Source of the DNA: Leptospiraceae bacterium
GTDB lineage: Bacteria; Spirochaetota; Leptospiria; Leptospirales; Leptospiraceae
Direction of reading: 5' to 3'
NCBI GenBank assembly: GCA_017996175.1
Contig: JAGOHK010000010.1
Location: 18,309-82,308 of the forward strand
DNA length: 64,000 nt
The translations under genes and the position numbers were made by a program. Shown here one piece after another: positions 17,792 through 29,178 of this stretch; positions within the stretch are counted from its first letter, which is position 1, and every line of letters begins with the position of its first letter. The notes under the pieces were generated by a model. That model was not told where the DNA came from. It saw only the letters and a program-made list of their open reading frames with translations, and ran no database searches.

Positions 17792-18794
17792 AAAAATACT
17801 TCATCAAACGTTTTTTACTTTTATTTCCAACTGTTCTAGGAATCACCTTTGTAGTATTTCTAATTTCTCACATGGCACCGGGTGGTCCTTTTGAGTCCGA
17901 GCTTGCCAAATGGCGTGGAACCGCAAACGAAAGCGGGGGTAGTCAAAAGCAAATTTCTGCCGAAGAAATCCAACTTCTAAAAGAGCGGCTACACTTGGAT
18001 AAACCCGCACCGATAGCCTACCTATACTGGCTAGGCAATATTATCCGCTTTGACTTGGGGGAGTCTAGAATTAATTACAAAAAAGTAAGCGATTTAATTT
18101 TTGAAAAAATGCCTATCTCACTCATGTTCGGACTGAGTGGATTTTTCATTTCGTATTTAATTTGCATTCCTCTTGGAATTTACAAAGGACTTCATCACGG
18201 GGAAGCATTTGATCTGGTTACTAGCTTTATCATTTTCTTCACCTACTCTATTCCAATTTTTGCACTTGCCCTTTTACTTTTGTATTTTCTTGCTTCGGGT
18301 GAATTCTTTTCGATTTTCCCGCTTGGGCATGAAGTCTCAGATAATTATGAGTCCTACACCACTTGGGGGCAAATACTCGATAGACTCCACCACATGTTCC
18401 TTCCTATGCTATGTTATATTTTTCATTCCTTCGCCGTTCAAACTATTCTCATGAAAAATTCTCTCTTGGAAGAAATTAGCAAGGACTATGTAAGAACTGC
18501 CGTTGCCAAAGGTATGACATTTCGCGATGCAGTATTCAAACATGCGTTTCGAAATTCTCTCATTCCAATTGCCACTGGGTTTGGGAGTAATCTTGGTTTG
18601 CTCTTCGCAGGCTCGCTTATCATCGAGTTGGTATTTAGCATTGATGGCATGGGCTTACTTAGTTTTAACGCTGTCAGAGAAAGAGACACTGATCTTATGA
18701 TGGGACTTTTACTCGTGCAAAGTTTCCTATCTCTCGCTGGAAATATCGTTTCTGATTTCTGTTATGTATTAATTGACCCAAGGATTAAGTTCGA

Positions 18795-18798
<4 letters not shown>
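17788..18798 (+). CDS. yejB: Peptide ABC importer permease, YejB type
   Basis: 336 residues with six membrane segments. The start matches Yej[33 protein letters not shown], and then a long charged segment (residues 40-70) before the second helix. The EAA loop is seen near 225-245 ([11 protein letters not shown]). YejB and YejE make up the inner-membrane channel of a peptide importer, with known substrates such as microcin C or muropeptide-like molecules in enterobacteria. It overlaps the upstream glycosyltransferase and the downstream permease by 4 bp each. Confidence 0.8.
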
Positions 18799-19834
<1,036 letters not shown>

Positions 19835-19838
<4 letters not shown>

Positions 19839-20971
19839 AAAAAGAAAATCCAACACCTAAAACTAAAAAGCCAATAGCCGAAACACCAATAGCAAAGTCA
19901 CCGAAAATAAAATCGACTGTTGCCAAGAAGGAAGTTATCACAAAGCCGACGAGAGCAAAAAAAGAAGTTATCACCAAACCAACAAAAATTGAAATTGTAA
20001 AACCAGAAATTCTTTCCATTGAAAATCTATCTTTAACGATTCAAGGCAATCCCGTGTTACCCGTTTTGCAAAATGTATCTTTTACTTTAGAAGAAGGAGA
20101 AATTTTGGCTTTAGTTGGCGAATCCGGTAGCGGCAAATCACTCACAGCCCTTTCGATTACAAAACTTTTACCTGTAAAACAATTTGAATATACTACTGGA
20201 AAAATTATTTTCAGTGGAACAAATATTTTGGAAGTCAGTGATGAAAAACTACGCGCCATTCGCGGAAAGGAAATCGCTTACATCTTCCAAGATCCATTCA
20301 CATCACTAAATCCATTAAAGAAAATCAAAGACCAAATCATTGAGTCCTACAAAATTCATATTTCCGAAAATGAAAAAGAAGCTGTGGATAAGGCAAAGTA
20401 TCTGCTTAATAAAGTAGGGTTAACTGAGCTCGACGATAGGCTCAACTCTTATCCGGGTCAAATGAGCGGTGGAATGTTGCAAAGAATCTGTATTGCCTCT
20501 GCTCTTATGTGTGATCCAAAACTTTTGATTGCCGATGAGCCAACGAGTGCGCTTGATGTAACAATTCAATCACAACTTGTAGACTTACTTTTAAAAATAA
20601 AAGAAGAAATTTCTATGTCAATCCTATTTATCTCACATGATATTTCGCTTGTCGCATCTCTTGCCAACCGAATCGCAGTGATGTATGCGGGGCAAATTGT
20701 AGAAATTGGAGAAACTGATCTTTTGATTGAAAAGCCAAATCATCCTTATACGCAGGCTCTTCTTCGTTCTATTCCAAGCGGAATTAAGTCGCACCAAAAG
20801 CTTGCAGTCATTGATGGAATCGTTCCTTCGCCTGTCAATTATCCAGTAGGTTGTCATTTTTCTACTCGCTGTCCACAGGTCATGGAACGATGTAAACTCG
20901 AAAAACCTCCGCTCTATGAGCTAACAAAGAATAGACGCTCGGCTTGTTTTTTACAGGAGAAGAAAAAATGA
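19835..20971 (+). CDS. Peptide importer ATPase, OppD type, with N-terminal extension
   Basis: 378 residues. The ATPase begins near residue 55 ([11 protein letters not shown]). Walker A is GESGSGKS, the Q-loop lies in [13 protein letters not shown], the signature is MSGGMLQR, Walker B ends [10 protein letters not shown], and a C-terminal OppD/F extension carries the CHFSTRCP cysteine motif (Fe-S or metal). The first 50 residues are Lys/Pro/Thr-rich and hold two tandem copies of [10 protein letters not shown], not seen in ordinary OppD proteins. In YejABEF both ATPase halves are one chain; here this one and the next are separate. Confidence 0.82.
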
Positions 20972-21915
20972 TCGAAGTAAAAAATCTTTCTTCCAGTTAT
21001 ACTGTAAATTCAAAAGAGTTTTTCAAAAAGAATATCATTCGTGCTGTAGAAAATGTAGATATTACAATTCCTGACAAACATACTCTTGGCTTAGTTGGGG
21101 AATCAGGTTGCGGCAAATCATCATTAGGCAGAACAATCCTTCGTTTACAGTCCTTTGATTCTGGAAGTATAAAATATAATGGGGTTGAGTTAACTACTCT
21201 TTCCCAAAAAGAATTACTCCCCTACAGAAAAAATCTGCAAATTATTTTCCAAGACCCTTACTCTTCTTTAAACCCTAGGCTTACTATTTTTGAAATCATC
21301 ACAGAAGGACTTACGATTCACAAAAAAGTTTCTCGTAAAGAATCCCAAGACCTAGTAGTTGCCATCTTAGAAAAGATGAGTCTCAAATCGGACATACTCA
21401 CTCGTTATCCGCACGAATTTTCTGGTGGACAGAGACAGCGAATTGCGATTGCCCGTGCCCTGATTTTAAATCCAGAATTTATTGTTTGTGATGAAATTGT
21501 TTCCGCACTCGATGTATCGAACCAAGCTCAAGTAATCAACTTACTTGCTGATTATAAGAAAGATAAAAATCTTTCTCTACTATTTATTTCGCACGACTTA
21601 AATATCATCACGCATATTTCAGATGACATTGCAATAATGTATTTGGGAAAAGTGGTTGAAGTAGGAAGCAAAAAAGAAATCGTAGAAAAGCCTTCTCATC
21701 CTTACACAAAATCCTTATTTGCCTCAACATTCGAATTAGAAAACCGTAAAAAGAAAAGAGTCATTTTATCGGGTGAAATTCCTGGCGTATTAAATAAGCC
21801 TAATGGCTGTTATTTCCATACACGCTGTCCAATTGCACAAGATATTTGCAAACGAGAAATTCCGCCAGTAAAAGTGCTTTCTAAAACTCATGTATCGGCT
21901 TGTCATTTTAGTTAA
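20968..21915 (+). CDS. Peptide importer ATPase, OppF type
   Basis: I choose the ATG at 20968 because CAGGAGAAG lies about 7 bp before it and the ATGA overlap with the OppD gene is kept; an ATG-like start at 20944 lies inside that gene. 315 residues. Walker A GESGCGKS, Q-loop IIFQDPYSSLNP, signature FSGGQRQR, Walker B FIVCDEIVSALD and the C-terminal CYFHTRCP motif. It pairs with the OppD-type ATPase. No substrate-binding protein gene (YejA or OppA) lies in this operon. Confidence 0.85.
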   Translation: MIEVKNLSSSYTVNSKEFFKKNIIRAVENVDITIPDKHTLGLVGESGCGKSSLGRTILRLQSFDSGSIKYNGVELTTLSQKELLPYRKNLQIIFQDPYSSLNPRLTIFEIITEGLTIHKKVSRKESQDLVVAILEKMSLKSDILTRYPHEFSGGQRQRIAIARALILNPEFIVCDEIVSALDVSNQAQVINLLADYKKDKNLSLLFISHDLNIITHISDDIAIMYLGKVVEVGSKKEIVEKPSHPYTKSLFASTFELENRKKKRVILSGEIPGVLNKPNGCYFHTRCPIAQDICKREIPPVKVLSKTHVSACHFS

Positions 21916-21969
21916 TGTGAATTACCAGAAAAGTCTTGACAGATTTGTAAAAAGGTTCAAATTTAAGTC

Positions 21970-22533
21970 ATGGTAGCCAATGTATTACAAAAAGAATTCC
22001 TTCGAGAAAATTTTGTTCCTATTAGTGTTGAGGCTTATCATTACCTTGCCGAAAAGAATCTAATCTCCGAAAAAGCTGAGTTAATTGAAGGAGTTATTAT
22101 TAAAAAAATGCCAAAGTCACCTATTCATTCTGCTTTAGTTCGTAAGCTCATTCAATTTTTTCAAAAATCTATTTCTTCTCAACATAGCATCTCTAGTGAA
22201 AAACCATTGACACTAAAACACTCTGAGCCGGAACCCGATTTGGCGATTGTAGATTTTAGAGAGGATTTTTATGCAGAGGCACATCCTAGTTATGCGCACT
22301 TAGTAATCGAAATTTTTCTTTCCACTATCGCATTCGATCGGGAAAAAGCAGACATTTATGCATCCGCAAAAATTCCTGAATACTGGATTTTTAATTTGCA
22401 AAACAAAACTCTCGAAGTGTTTCAAAATCCATCAAACGACAAATACCAATTAGCCGCAGTTTTAACTGCGGCTGATTCTATTCACCCTCTCTTTCAATCG
22501 GAAATTCTTTTAGATTTAAAAGAATTTTTATAA
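21970..22533 (+). CDS. Uma2 (DUF820) family endonuclease-like protein
   Basis: 187 residues. The PD-(D/E)XK-like family signature is clear: AELIEGVIIKKMPKSPIHS, then EPEPDLAIVD, then LVIEIFLSTIAFDREKADIYASAKIPEYWIFNL. The D of EPDLAIV, the E of VIEI and the K of EKADIYA correspond to the presumed catalytic residues. Uma2 proteins are widespread in cyanobacteria and some other phyla as accessory nucleases of unclear role. It follows the importer operon by 54 bp. Confidence 0.75.
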   Translation: MVANVLQKEFLRENFVPISVEAYHYLAEKNLISEKAELIEGVIIKKMPKSPIHSALVRKLIQFFQKSISSQHSISSEKPLTLKHSEPEPDLAIVDFREDFYAEAHPSYAHLVIEIFLSTIAFDREKADIYASAKIPEYWIFNLQNKTLEVFQNPSNDKYQLAAVLTAADSIHPLFQSEILLDLKEFL

Positions 22534-22617
22534 GAACCTATCAGAACCTTGGAACTATTAATTTTTTTGTTGGAGAAAAAATTCGCTTTGGAAAACGCTC
22601 TAAATAATAAAACTTCC

Positions 22618-23373
22618 ATGAAGAAATGGTTTTCCATCTTACTTTTATTTAGTCTTTTTCAAACAAGTATTTTTGCGAATTGGATGCCTTATTTTAATAT
22701 GTCTGACTCCAAGCCGATTCCAGAACAGGAAAATCAAATTCAGATGAAAGATGAACATATTCGTATTTTTCTATTGCATGATAAATACGAAATGAAAATC
22801 AGTTACACATTCTTCAATCATGGAAAAGATAAGCAAATTAAAATGGTATTTCCTATGTATACTAGTTTAGGTGTTCTACAAAATGGAATGCCAGAAGACG
22901 AGGTAATTGATTATTTCAGGAAAAGGCTTACTGTTTTTGTAAACGGTCATGTGGTTAATTGTAATTTTGCGCGTATGAATGAAGGGGAATCACCGAAAGT
23001 ATTTGTGGGTGCTACTCTCACTATGAAGTTTAAAGCGAACCAAAAACTAAATATGCAAGTAATCTATGATGGGGAATACAATAAAACTCCGGCAGATGCT
23101 TCCGTAGAAATTGATTCTAAAACATTACAGATAGAAAGACAAATAGGATATTTATATGGAACTGCTAGTTATTGGCATAAAAATATTGAAAACTTTCAAA
23201 TTTCTTTATCTAAAATTGATCCTAGTTTTTCTTCGTTTAATTTTCAATATGAAGGAAATAAATCTTTCGAATTTACAAAGAAAAATCCAAATCTAAATTT
23301 AAAAAGCTTTAAACCAAAATCATCAAAAGAAGAATTTACTTTATTCTTATCTCAGATATTCAAAAGTAAATAA
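22618..23373 (+). CDS. Exported DUF4424-like protein
   Basis: The ATG at 22618 (251 residues) gives a signal peptide ending near FANW. Residues about 32-60 of the mature chain resemble DUF4424: QMKDEHIRIFLLHDKYEMKISYTFFNHG followed by VFPM-x-T, the pattern of N-terminal beta strands facing exported matrix domains. The match is partial. An upstream TTG (22549) would add 23 residues without a ribosome-binding site. It converges with the OmpA-PD40 gene, 3 bp apart. Confidence 0.45.
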   Translation: MKKWFSILLLFSLFQTSIFANWMPYFNMSDSKPIPEQENQIQMKDEHIRIFLLHDKYEMKISYTFFNHGKDKQIKMVFPMYTSLGVLQNGMPEDEVIDYFRKRLTVFVNGHVVNCNFARMNEGESPKVFVGATLTMKFKANQKLNMQVIYDGEYNKTPADASVEIDSKTLQIERQIGYLYGTASYWHKNIENFQISLSKIDPSFSSFNFQYEGNKSFEFTKKNPNLNLKSFKPKSSKEEFTLFLSQIFKSK

Positions 23374-23376
23374 CGT

Positions 23377-24810
23377 CTAGTCCACTACTTGAAATTCAGT
23401 ACGTCGGTTAATTCGACTTGATTCGGGATCTAAATTATTAATTACTGGTTGTGTTGATCCTTTCCCGTCGGGAATCATTCTTTTGCGCTCAATTCCTTTT
23501 GAATGCAAGTAAGCTCGAACCGATTCTGCTCTTTCTACGGATAATATCTTGTTAAGCGAAACATCACCCGTTAAATCTGTATGCCCTGTGATTTTAATTT
23601 TAGTATCAGGATTCTCACGTAAAAAATCTGCAATTTGATTTAGAACAGGAAATGAGTCGGAAAGTATTTCACTCGAATTAGTATCAAAGTGAACGCTATT
23701 GAGAGTTAGTTTTTTCTTTTCCTTTAAAGTTTTATTGATTTCGTCTTTAACTGTATCTTTCTTTGGAAGTTCTACAACGTTTGGGATTTCTATATCTTTT
23801 TTCGGTGTATCTATCTTTGCCTCTTCAATTGGTTTGTCTCGGACAGGATTTTCTTTGATCGCTAGTTTTGGCTCGTCTTCATCTTTTATGATTAGAGCGG
23901 TATATATATCGTAATTCTCGTTAGGATTTTTGCGGCAAAAGTAAAACGAATTATTCGCTCGATCAATTACCATGTATGCCTCATCACCTTTTGTATTAAT
24001 TTCTGGACCTAAATTTTCTGGCTCACTATAACTTCCATCTTTTTCAATCTTGGAACGATAGATGTCATATCCACCATAACCACCAGCACGATTTGAAGCG
24101 AAGTAAATGTATTTGCCGTCTTTTGAAATAACTGCCGCAATATTGGAAGAGCCTTCTTGGTTAATGGGGGAAGGTAGCAATTCAGGTTCTTTTAAATTGT
24201 TCCCAGTGATTTTTGCTTTCCAAATTTTTGCTTCACTTGGATTTCCAAATGGATAACGAGTAAAGTAAAAATCATTTCCGTGTAAAAAAGGATTTTCCTC
24301 CATTTCCTCTGTATTTATTTTATCAGAGAGACTTGAGGCTTTTGCCCATTTGCCGCCAACTTGCTCTGCATAATACAAATCTCGGGATACTCCTATTTTG
24401 CCGTTCGGAAGTTTGAATTCGATTGACCCGTCGCGGTTGGAAGAAAACACGATGAATTTTTCATCTTCTGAAATAAAAGGACTCTGGTCGTCGAATGGAG
24501 AGTTTAATCCGCGTAATTCGACAGGGTTTGTCCATTTTCCATTTGCGAAAGTTGATTTATAAAGGTCTGTGTATTTTGAATTATTTCTTTTAGAATAAAA
24601 ATACATCGTTTTCCCGTCGGCAGTAAGAGATGGCGCAAACTCTTGCATATCCGTATTGATATTTCCTGGGATTGGGAATACTTTCACTTCAGGGGCAGCA
24701 TAAATTATTCGGGAAATGGTTAAACTAATTAGGAATAGGAGAGAAATCCCAAGGTTAAGAAAATTTCTAGAATCCATTTTATATTTATCAATCAGTATTC
24801 CGGTATTCAT
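23377..24810 (-). CDS. OmpA-family protein with PD40 beta-propeller repeats
   Basis: 477 residues. The start ATG 24810 has AGAGGA 5 bp upstream. A signal peptide (about 11-39, after a short basic stretch) leads to WD40-like PD40 repeats from about 45 to 300 (LTADGKTMYFYSK, ISEDEKFIVFSSNRDG, GKYIYFASNRAGGYGGYDIYRS). A Pro/Lys linker joins them to an OmpA C-terminal domain near 365-477 (VHFDTNSSEI, ITGHTDLTGDVSLN, ERAESVRAYLHSKGI, NRRTEFQV). The D and R that bind peptidoglycan are present. It should link the outer membrane to peptidoglycan while the propeller faces the periplasm. Confidence 0.85.
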   Translation of the reverse strand: MNTGILIDKYKMDSRNFLNLGISLLFLISLTISRIIYAAPEVKVFPIPGNINTDMQEFAPSLTADGKTMYFYSKRNNSKYTDLYKSTFANGKWTNPVELRGLNSPFDDQSPFISEDEKFIVFSSNRDGSIEFKLPNGKIGVSRDLYYAEQVGGKWAKASSLSDKINTEEMEENPFLHGNDFYFTRYPFGNPSEAKIWKAKITGNNLKEPELLPSPINQEGSSNIAAVISKDGKYIYFASNRAGGYGGYDIYRSKIEKDGSYSEPENLGPEINTKGDEAYMVIDRANNSFYFCRKNPNENYDIYTALIIKDEDEPKLAIKENPVRDKPIEEAKIDTPKKDIEIPNVVELPKKDTVKDEINKTLKEKKKLTLNSVHFDTNSSEILSDSFPVLNQIADFLRENPDTKIKITGHTDLTGDVSLNKILSVERAESVRAYLHSKGIERKRMIPDGKGSTQPVINNLDPESSRINRRTEFQVVD

Positions 24811-24899
24811 CGTATCCTCTTTTCAGAAAGCTTGTACTAGAAAAACTTTGCTCTTTTTTATATCGGAAAAGAAAAAATTTGATTAATAGCTCACGGAAA

Positions 24900-25475
24900 T
24901 TAATTGATAATGTTTTCGTATGACAATTTATTATATAGAATAGCGGCACCAATAATCATCTGATTTAAAATTTCACTAAGTCCGAGAGCTTCCTCTTCTG
25001 TAATTATTTTATCATCTAGCGCTCTTTTTAGATCATTGATGAAGTTTAAAACTTCCACCTTAAAATAATTATCATACCATTCTTTTACGGATTTTATACT
25101 GTTTATTTCCTTCTCTGTGTAATGGTAAGTGATTTGAAAAGAATACTCGTCAATGAATTTGAATTTTAACTTGTCGGAGGGATTTTGAGTTTTTATATAT
25201 TTAGTAAAGAGGATATTCTTTATTTCTATAGAAATTTGAATGATTTCTCTTAGGTTGCGGATAATGGCTACTTTTTCTCCACCTATTAACTTTCCATCTA
25301 TTTCTGTGAATGTTTGATATGCTTCGCCTGTTTGCCTAAATTCTTGAAGTAACATTGAAACCAATTCGTTCATCGCCAATTTTCTAAAATTTGTATTTAC
25401 ATTCCAGCGAATAAAAAGCTCACCAGAGTCATTTAGTATAAATTCTTCCATGTACTTCATTTTACTTAATATCAA
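24900..25475 (-). CDS. Hypothetical cytoplasmic protein, 191 aa
   Basis: No signal peptide or membrane segment and no recognisable domain. It is rich in Ile, Lys and Glu with probable helices. Three close ATGs (residues 1, 6 and 9) make the start uncertain. It is separated by 90 bp from the OmpA-PD40 gene and diverges from the quinone-oxidoreductase gene, so the 128-bp gap at 25476-25603 must hold promoters for both. Confidence 0.5.
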   Translation of the reverse strand: MILSKMKYMEEFILNDSGELFIRWNVNTNFRKLAMNELVSMLLQEFRQTGEAYQTFTEIDGKLIGGEKVAIIRNLREIIQISIEIKNILFTKYIKTQNPSDKLKFKFIDEYSFQITYHYTEKEINSIKSVKEWYDNYFKVEVLNFINDLKRALDDKIITEEEALGLSEILNQMIIGAAILYNKLSYENIIN

Positions 25476-25603
25476 AAAAAGTCAAGTGATGATAATTGGA
25501 AAAAAATTAAAACTTAGCTAAACCCAATTCAAATTTTATGCTTTACCCTTTTGCTATAAATTTTTAGCATAAATAAAAATTCTTATGAACAAGAGAGATA
25601 TAA

Positions 25604-26608
25604 ATGACTACAATTCCAGAAACAGGTAAAGCAATCGAACTAATAAATTACGATGGATTAGAAACATCAATTCGTGTAACGCAGAGAAAAATTAGTCCTC
25701 TAAAGGAAACTGATGTACTTGTAAAAATTGCGGCTTCTTCGATTAACCCCTCGGATCTAATGTTTATTAGGGGGCTGTATGGAATCAAAAAGAAAATTCC
25801 CTGCGGCGGAGGATTTGAAGGAAGTGGGACTATTGTTGCGGTAGGCTCAGCAGTTACAAAAGTAAAAATTGGAGATAGAGTTGCTTGCTCTGCGCATTAC
25901 ATGGGCGATGGTTCGTGGGCTGAATATATGGTCACACCGGAATACAACTGTATACCGCTAATTGATAAAGTTACACTCGAGCAAGGAGCAACATTTTTTG
26001 TCAATCCTCTGACTGCTTGTGGGCTTACTAATATCGCAATTAAAGAGAAACGTAACGGGATTGTCCAAACTGCTGCCGCCAGCGCACTCGGAAAAATGAT
26101 TCAACGATATGCGACACGTAAAGGACTTCCTGTTATCAATATTGTTCGTAGAGACGAGCAAGTTGAACTATTAAAATCAATTGGTTCGGAGTATGTTTTA
26201 AATTCCTCTTCATCTGATTTTGAGAGAACATTCTCAAGACTTGTAAAGAAATTAGAGATCACACTTGCCATTGATGCAGTGGCGGGAAGAACGGGTGAGG
26301 ATGTATTTAATATGATGCCTGCCAATTCTAAACTTGTCGTATACGGGGCGTTATCCGAAGAACCGATAGGCGTCACCGCAGGCTCATTGATTTTTCAAAG
26401 GAAAAAAGTAGAGGGTTTCTGGCTTAGTTATTGGATTGCGGATACTCCTCCTGACGAATTTTCTGATATTGTTAAGGACGCGCAAGAGAACCTTGGAACT
26501 GATTTTAAATCAGAGATTAACAAACGTTTTTCGCTAGATGATGGTTATAAAGCGATTGAGTTTTATAAACATAATATGACAAGCGGCAAAGTGTTATTTG
26601 TCCCTTAG
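25604..26608 (+). CDS. Zinc-independent medium-chain dehydrogenase/quinone oxidoreductase family
   Basis: 334 residues. A GroES-like domain (ITPLKETDVLVKIAASSINPSDLMFIRGLYG) is followed by a GFEGSGTIVAVG and a Rossmann domain with AAASALGKMIQRYA instead of a strict GxGxxG. The conserved N-P at INPSD is typical of quinone oxidoreductase and enoyl reductase members that lack catalytic zinc. The zinc-binding Cys/His set of alcohol dehydrogenases is not seen. Substrate is unknown: NADPH-dependent reduction of a quinone or enone is the likely reaction. Confidence 0.78.
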   Translation: MTTIPETGKAIELINYDGLETSIRVTQRKISPLKETDVLVKIAASSINPSDLMFIRGLYGIKKKIPCGGGFEGSGTIVAVGSAVTKVKIGDRVACSAHYMGDGSWAEYMVTPEYNCIPLIDKVTLEQGATFFVNPLTACGLTNIAIKEKRNGIVQTAAASALGKMIQRYATRKGLPVINIVRRDEQVELLKSIGSEYVLNSSSSDFERTFSRLVKKLEITLAIDAVAGRTGEDVFNMMPANSKLVVYGALSEEPIGVTAGSLIFQRKKVEGFWLSYWIADTPPDEFSDIVKDAQENLGTDFKSEINKRFSLDDGYKAIEFYKHNMTSGKVLFVP

Positions 26609-26613
26609 TAATT

Positions 26614-26708
26614 TTGTCATCCCCGAAAATTCCACTCTCCAGCAGCCAAGCTATTATCGGGGATCTTTAGAAATTGAGATTCCCTCCAAAAGAACTCGGG
26701 AATGACAA
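26614..26708. repeat. Inverted repeat between convergent genes
   Basis: TTGTCATCCCCGA (26614-26626) faces TCGGGAATGACAA (26696-26708) with one mismatch, and an internal ATCGGGGATC stem lies near 26656. It fills the 101-bp gap between the reductase and the LRR gene, so it probably ends transcription from both sides and is of the common TTGTCATTCCCGA repeat type. Confidence 0.5.
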
Positions 26709-26709
26709 T

Positions 26710-27621
26710 TTAAAATTCTATTTCAGCTTCTGGAAAGGAGTTTCTTATTTCTGTTTCCTTAATGGATCCTAAATCAAGATCTGAGAGAGAAATTTTTTTT
26801 AGTTTTTTAAGTTCTTCAAATTGAGCAGGAAGTTTTGTGATATTGGTGTAACCAATAAATAAAGCTTCCAATTCTTTTAATTCGCAAATTTCATCTGGAA
26901 GTTTCTCTATTTTGTTGGAGCTAACAGATAACCATTTTAGATTTTTCAAATTTTTAATATCAGGGGAAATTTTTTCTAAGGCTGTTCCGCTTAGGGAAAG
27001 CCTTGTTAGTTTTTTCATTTCATAAATATCGTTAGGAATTTTTAATTTTTCATTGCTACCTAAATATAAATTCTCCAAAAGAGGGATGCTGAAAAGTTCG
27101 GCGGGTAATTCTGTTAATTCGTTAGAAATTAAATTCAAGAACATCAATTTTTTAAGTTTCCCGATTTGTCTAGGTACTGTGGAAAGTTGATTATTCATGA
27201 AGCTCATATATTTCAACGTCTTTAAATTTCCAATACTCTGTGGTAGATCTTTTAGAAAATTATTATTCATGGAAAGTTTTTCTAATTTTTCTAATTTCAA
27301 GATGGGTTCAGGAACAGATTCGAATTGATTGAAATCTAAATGTAATCTCAGGATTTTTTTAGATTTTATAATAGAATCAGGAAGACTCTTTAATCTATTA
27401 TTTTCTAAACGGAGTATTTCTAGGTTGGGTAGATTTCCAATGTTATCGGGTAGTTCTTTTAAGTTTTGATCGCTTAGATCTAATTCGCAAACAGATTCGA
27501 TATTTTCCTCTTTGAATGCCTGCTTTAAGGATTCAAATTTTTCACAATTTGCTTGGGCGGTTAAACTAGTAATTGATAGAAAGAAAAAAAGAGATAAAGT
27601 AATATGTTTGAAATAGTTCAT
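26710..27621 (-). CDS. Exported leucine-rich-repeat protein
   Basis: 303 residues with a signal peptide (about 1-23, ending TAQA). It then contains ten to eleven 23-residue leptospiral-type LRRs (consensus LxxLxLxxNxLxxLPxxIxxLxx) from about residue 45 to the end. Such proteins are numerous in Leptospira, and some are secreted and bind host or other surfaces. A single Cys at residue 26 precedes the repeats. It is monocistronic. Confidence 0.85.
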   Translation of the reverse strand: MNYFKHITLSLFFFLSITSLTAQANCEKFESLKQAFKEENIESVCELDLSDQNLKELPDNIGNLPNLEILRLENNRLKSLPDSIIKSKKILRLHLDFNQFESVPEPILKLEKLEKLSMNNNFLKDLPQSIGNLKTLKYMSFMNNQLSTVPRQIGKLKKLMFLNLISNELTELPAELFSIPLLENLYLGSNEKLKIPNDIYEMKKLTRLSLSGTALEKISPDIKNLKNLKWLSVSSNKIEKLPDEICELKELEALFIGYTNITKLPAQFEELKKLKKISLSDLDLGSIKETEIRNSFPEAEIEF

Positions 27622-27675
27622 ATTTAAAATATACGAAATTTATTTACTGAAAGCAAGAATTTTTTTACAATAATT

Positions 27676-28680
27676 TCATTCTACCGTTGCATAAGTTTCA
27701 CAGTTTAATTTTTCAGAATCTTCTTCCGTTTCCATTCTAAATTGATCGGGGTTAAACGCATTCAAATAGCCAACAAAATCTTCCAGACTTGGGGTAGTCA
27801 CTAATTTATGACGAAGCTCGGAAACTCCAAAATAATTTTTGAGATACTTAGCGACATGTTTGCGAAATAAAACAAGCCCCAACTGCTCCCCGTAGAAATT
27901 TGTCATTAGATCTAAATGTCTAAAGATCATAGAACGAACCTCGGGAAAAGTTAAAGTTGATTTGTCAATGCCTGCAAAAATCCAAGGATTACCGATGGCT
28001 GAGCGACCAATCAAAACTCCATCTACGCCGGAAGTTCGAATTCGTTCTTGTGCTTGCGCGTAACTTTGAATATCCCCATTTCCAAAGATAGGAACTTTCG
28101 CGAAAGATTTAATTTCAGAAATTATATTCCAATCGGCAAATCCTGTGTATGCCATTGTTTTAGTCCTACCATGAACCGAAATCGCTTGCGCTCCAGCTTC
28201 TTGTAAAACGTGCACAATTTCACGGTAATTCAAACTATCGTGATCCCAACCGATTCGAATTTTGGCAGTGACGGGAACTTTTACAGTGCGAGTCATCGAC
28301 TCGATAATTTTACCAACATATTCAGGCTTTCGAAGAAGTCCTGCCCCAGAGCCACGATGAGAAACTTTGGCGACAGAGCATCCCATGTTAAGATCAATTA
28401 TGTCAGGTCCCAAATCTTCGATAATGCGACAAGCCTCGGTGATGATTTCGAGATTGTTGCCGAAAACTTGAAAAGAAATAGGGCGCTCCATTTCTTGAAA
28501 GCGAAACAAGTCAATGGATTTCTTAGAATGATGGCTAATTCCATCCGTACTCACAAACTCAGTGTATGCAAAGCCTGAGCCCATTTCCCGACAAATCTGA
28601 CGGTATGGACTATCCGAAACTCCAGCCATAGGAGAAAGGACGATATTATTCTGAATTTCGACGTTGCCAATTTTTATCAT
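27676..28680 (-). CDS. dusB: tRNA-dihydrouridine synthase DusB
   Basis: 334 residues, TIM-barrel flavoprotein. Family motifs: VLSPMAGVSDSPYRQICREMG (residues 14-33), IDLNMGC with the catalytic C101, KVSHRGSGAGLLRKPE, VTAKIRIGWD, then HGRTKTMAYTG and the phosphate-binding GNGDI and GVLIGRSAIGNPWIF. In the typical family the Cys is followed by P; here it is S (NMGCS), which should not affect catalysis. It reduces uridine in tRNA. Promoter is shared with the divergent PilZ gene. Confidence 0.85.
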   Translation of the reverse strand: MIKIGNVEIQNNIVLSPMAGVSDSPYRQICREMGSGFAYTEFVSTDGISHHSKKSIDLFRFQEMERPISFQVFGNNLEIITEACRIIEDLGPDIIDLNMGCSVAKVSHRGSGAGLLRKPEYVGKIIESMTRTVKVPVTAKIRIGWDHDSLNYREIVHVLQEAGAQAISVHGRTKTMAYTGFADWNIISEIKSFAKVPIFGNGDIQSYAQAQERIRTSGVDGVLIGRSAIGNPWIFAGIDKSTLTFPEVRSMIFRHLDLMTNFYGEQLGLVLFRKHVAKYLKNYFGVSELRHKLVTTPSLEDFVGYLNAFNPDQFRMETEEDSEKLNCETYATVE

Positions 28681-28824
28681 GGGATAATTACCAAGTTTAA
28701 AGAGCCGTGTACTGAATCAAATAAGTATTTGTGGAAATATTTCTAGCCAAAACCTTTGCATTGCAACTTAGCTTTCTTGGAAAAAACTTCTTGCATTTTT
28801 CAATACGTATTTTAGACATTTGAT

Positions 28825-29178
28825 ATGAACTCAGAGATAAGAAAAGCAGATAGAATTTTCCCAAAAGACTTTGCAGATTATGCCGTTCAACTTCATACAA
28901 GCGATGAGAATTTTAGCGGGTACCTAGGAAATATTTCCGAGACGGGACTTTGTGCAATTATGCCAGCTAGTTTTCAACCCGAAGTAAATGAAGTAAGTGA
29001 GGGATCTGTCTTACACTGGCCTACAGGGGATAACATGGAAATAACCGGTCGAATTGCTTGGAAGAGAGACTATGAGTTTCAGAAAAAACCCCACACGATG
29101 ATCGGTATGGAGTTTTCTGAAACAATCACTTTCCCTGAATACCTATTAGCTCTTAGCCTCTCAGTTGGAGAAGACTAA
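28825..29178 (+). CDS. PilZ domain protein, likely c-di-GMP receptor
   Basis: 117 residues, a stand-alone PilZ domain. Both c-di-GMP-binding motifs are complete: RxxxR as R6-KAD-R10, and (D/N)xSxxG as N36-ISET-G41. A degenerate PilZ would have lost these, so binding is likely. It may report c-di-GMP to motility or secretion. Its stop overlaps the convergent thiolase stop by 4 bp. Confidence 0.8.
   Translation: MNSEIRKADRIFPKDFADYAVQLHTSDENFSGYLGNISETGLCAIMPASFQPEVNEVSEGSVLHWPTGDNMEITGRIAWKRDYEFQKKPHTMIGMEFSETITFPEYLLALSLSVGED

Noticed and set aside
28697..28900. 67-residue minus-strand frame
   Set aside because: Opposite the PilZ gene start and the dusB promoter gap; no signal for a start.
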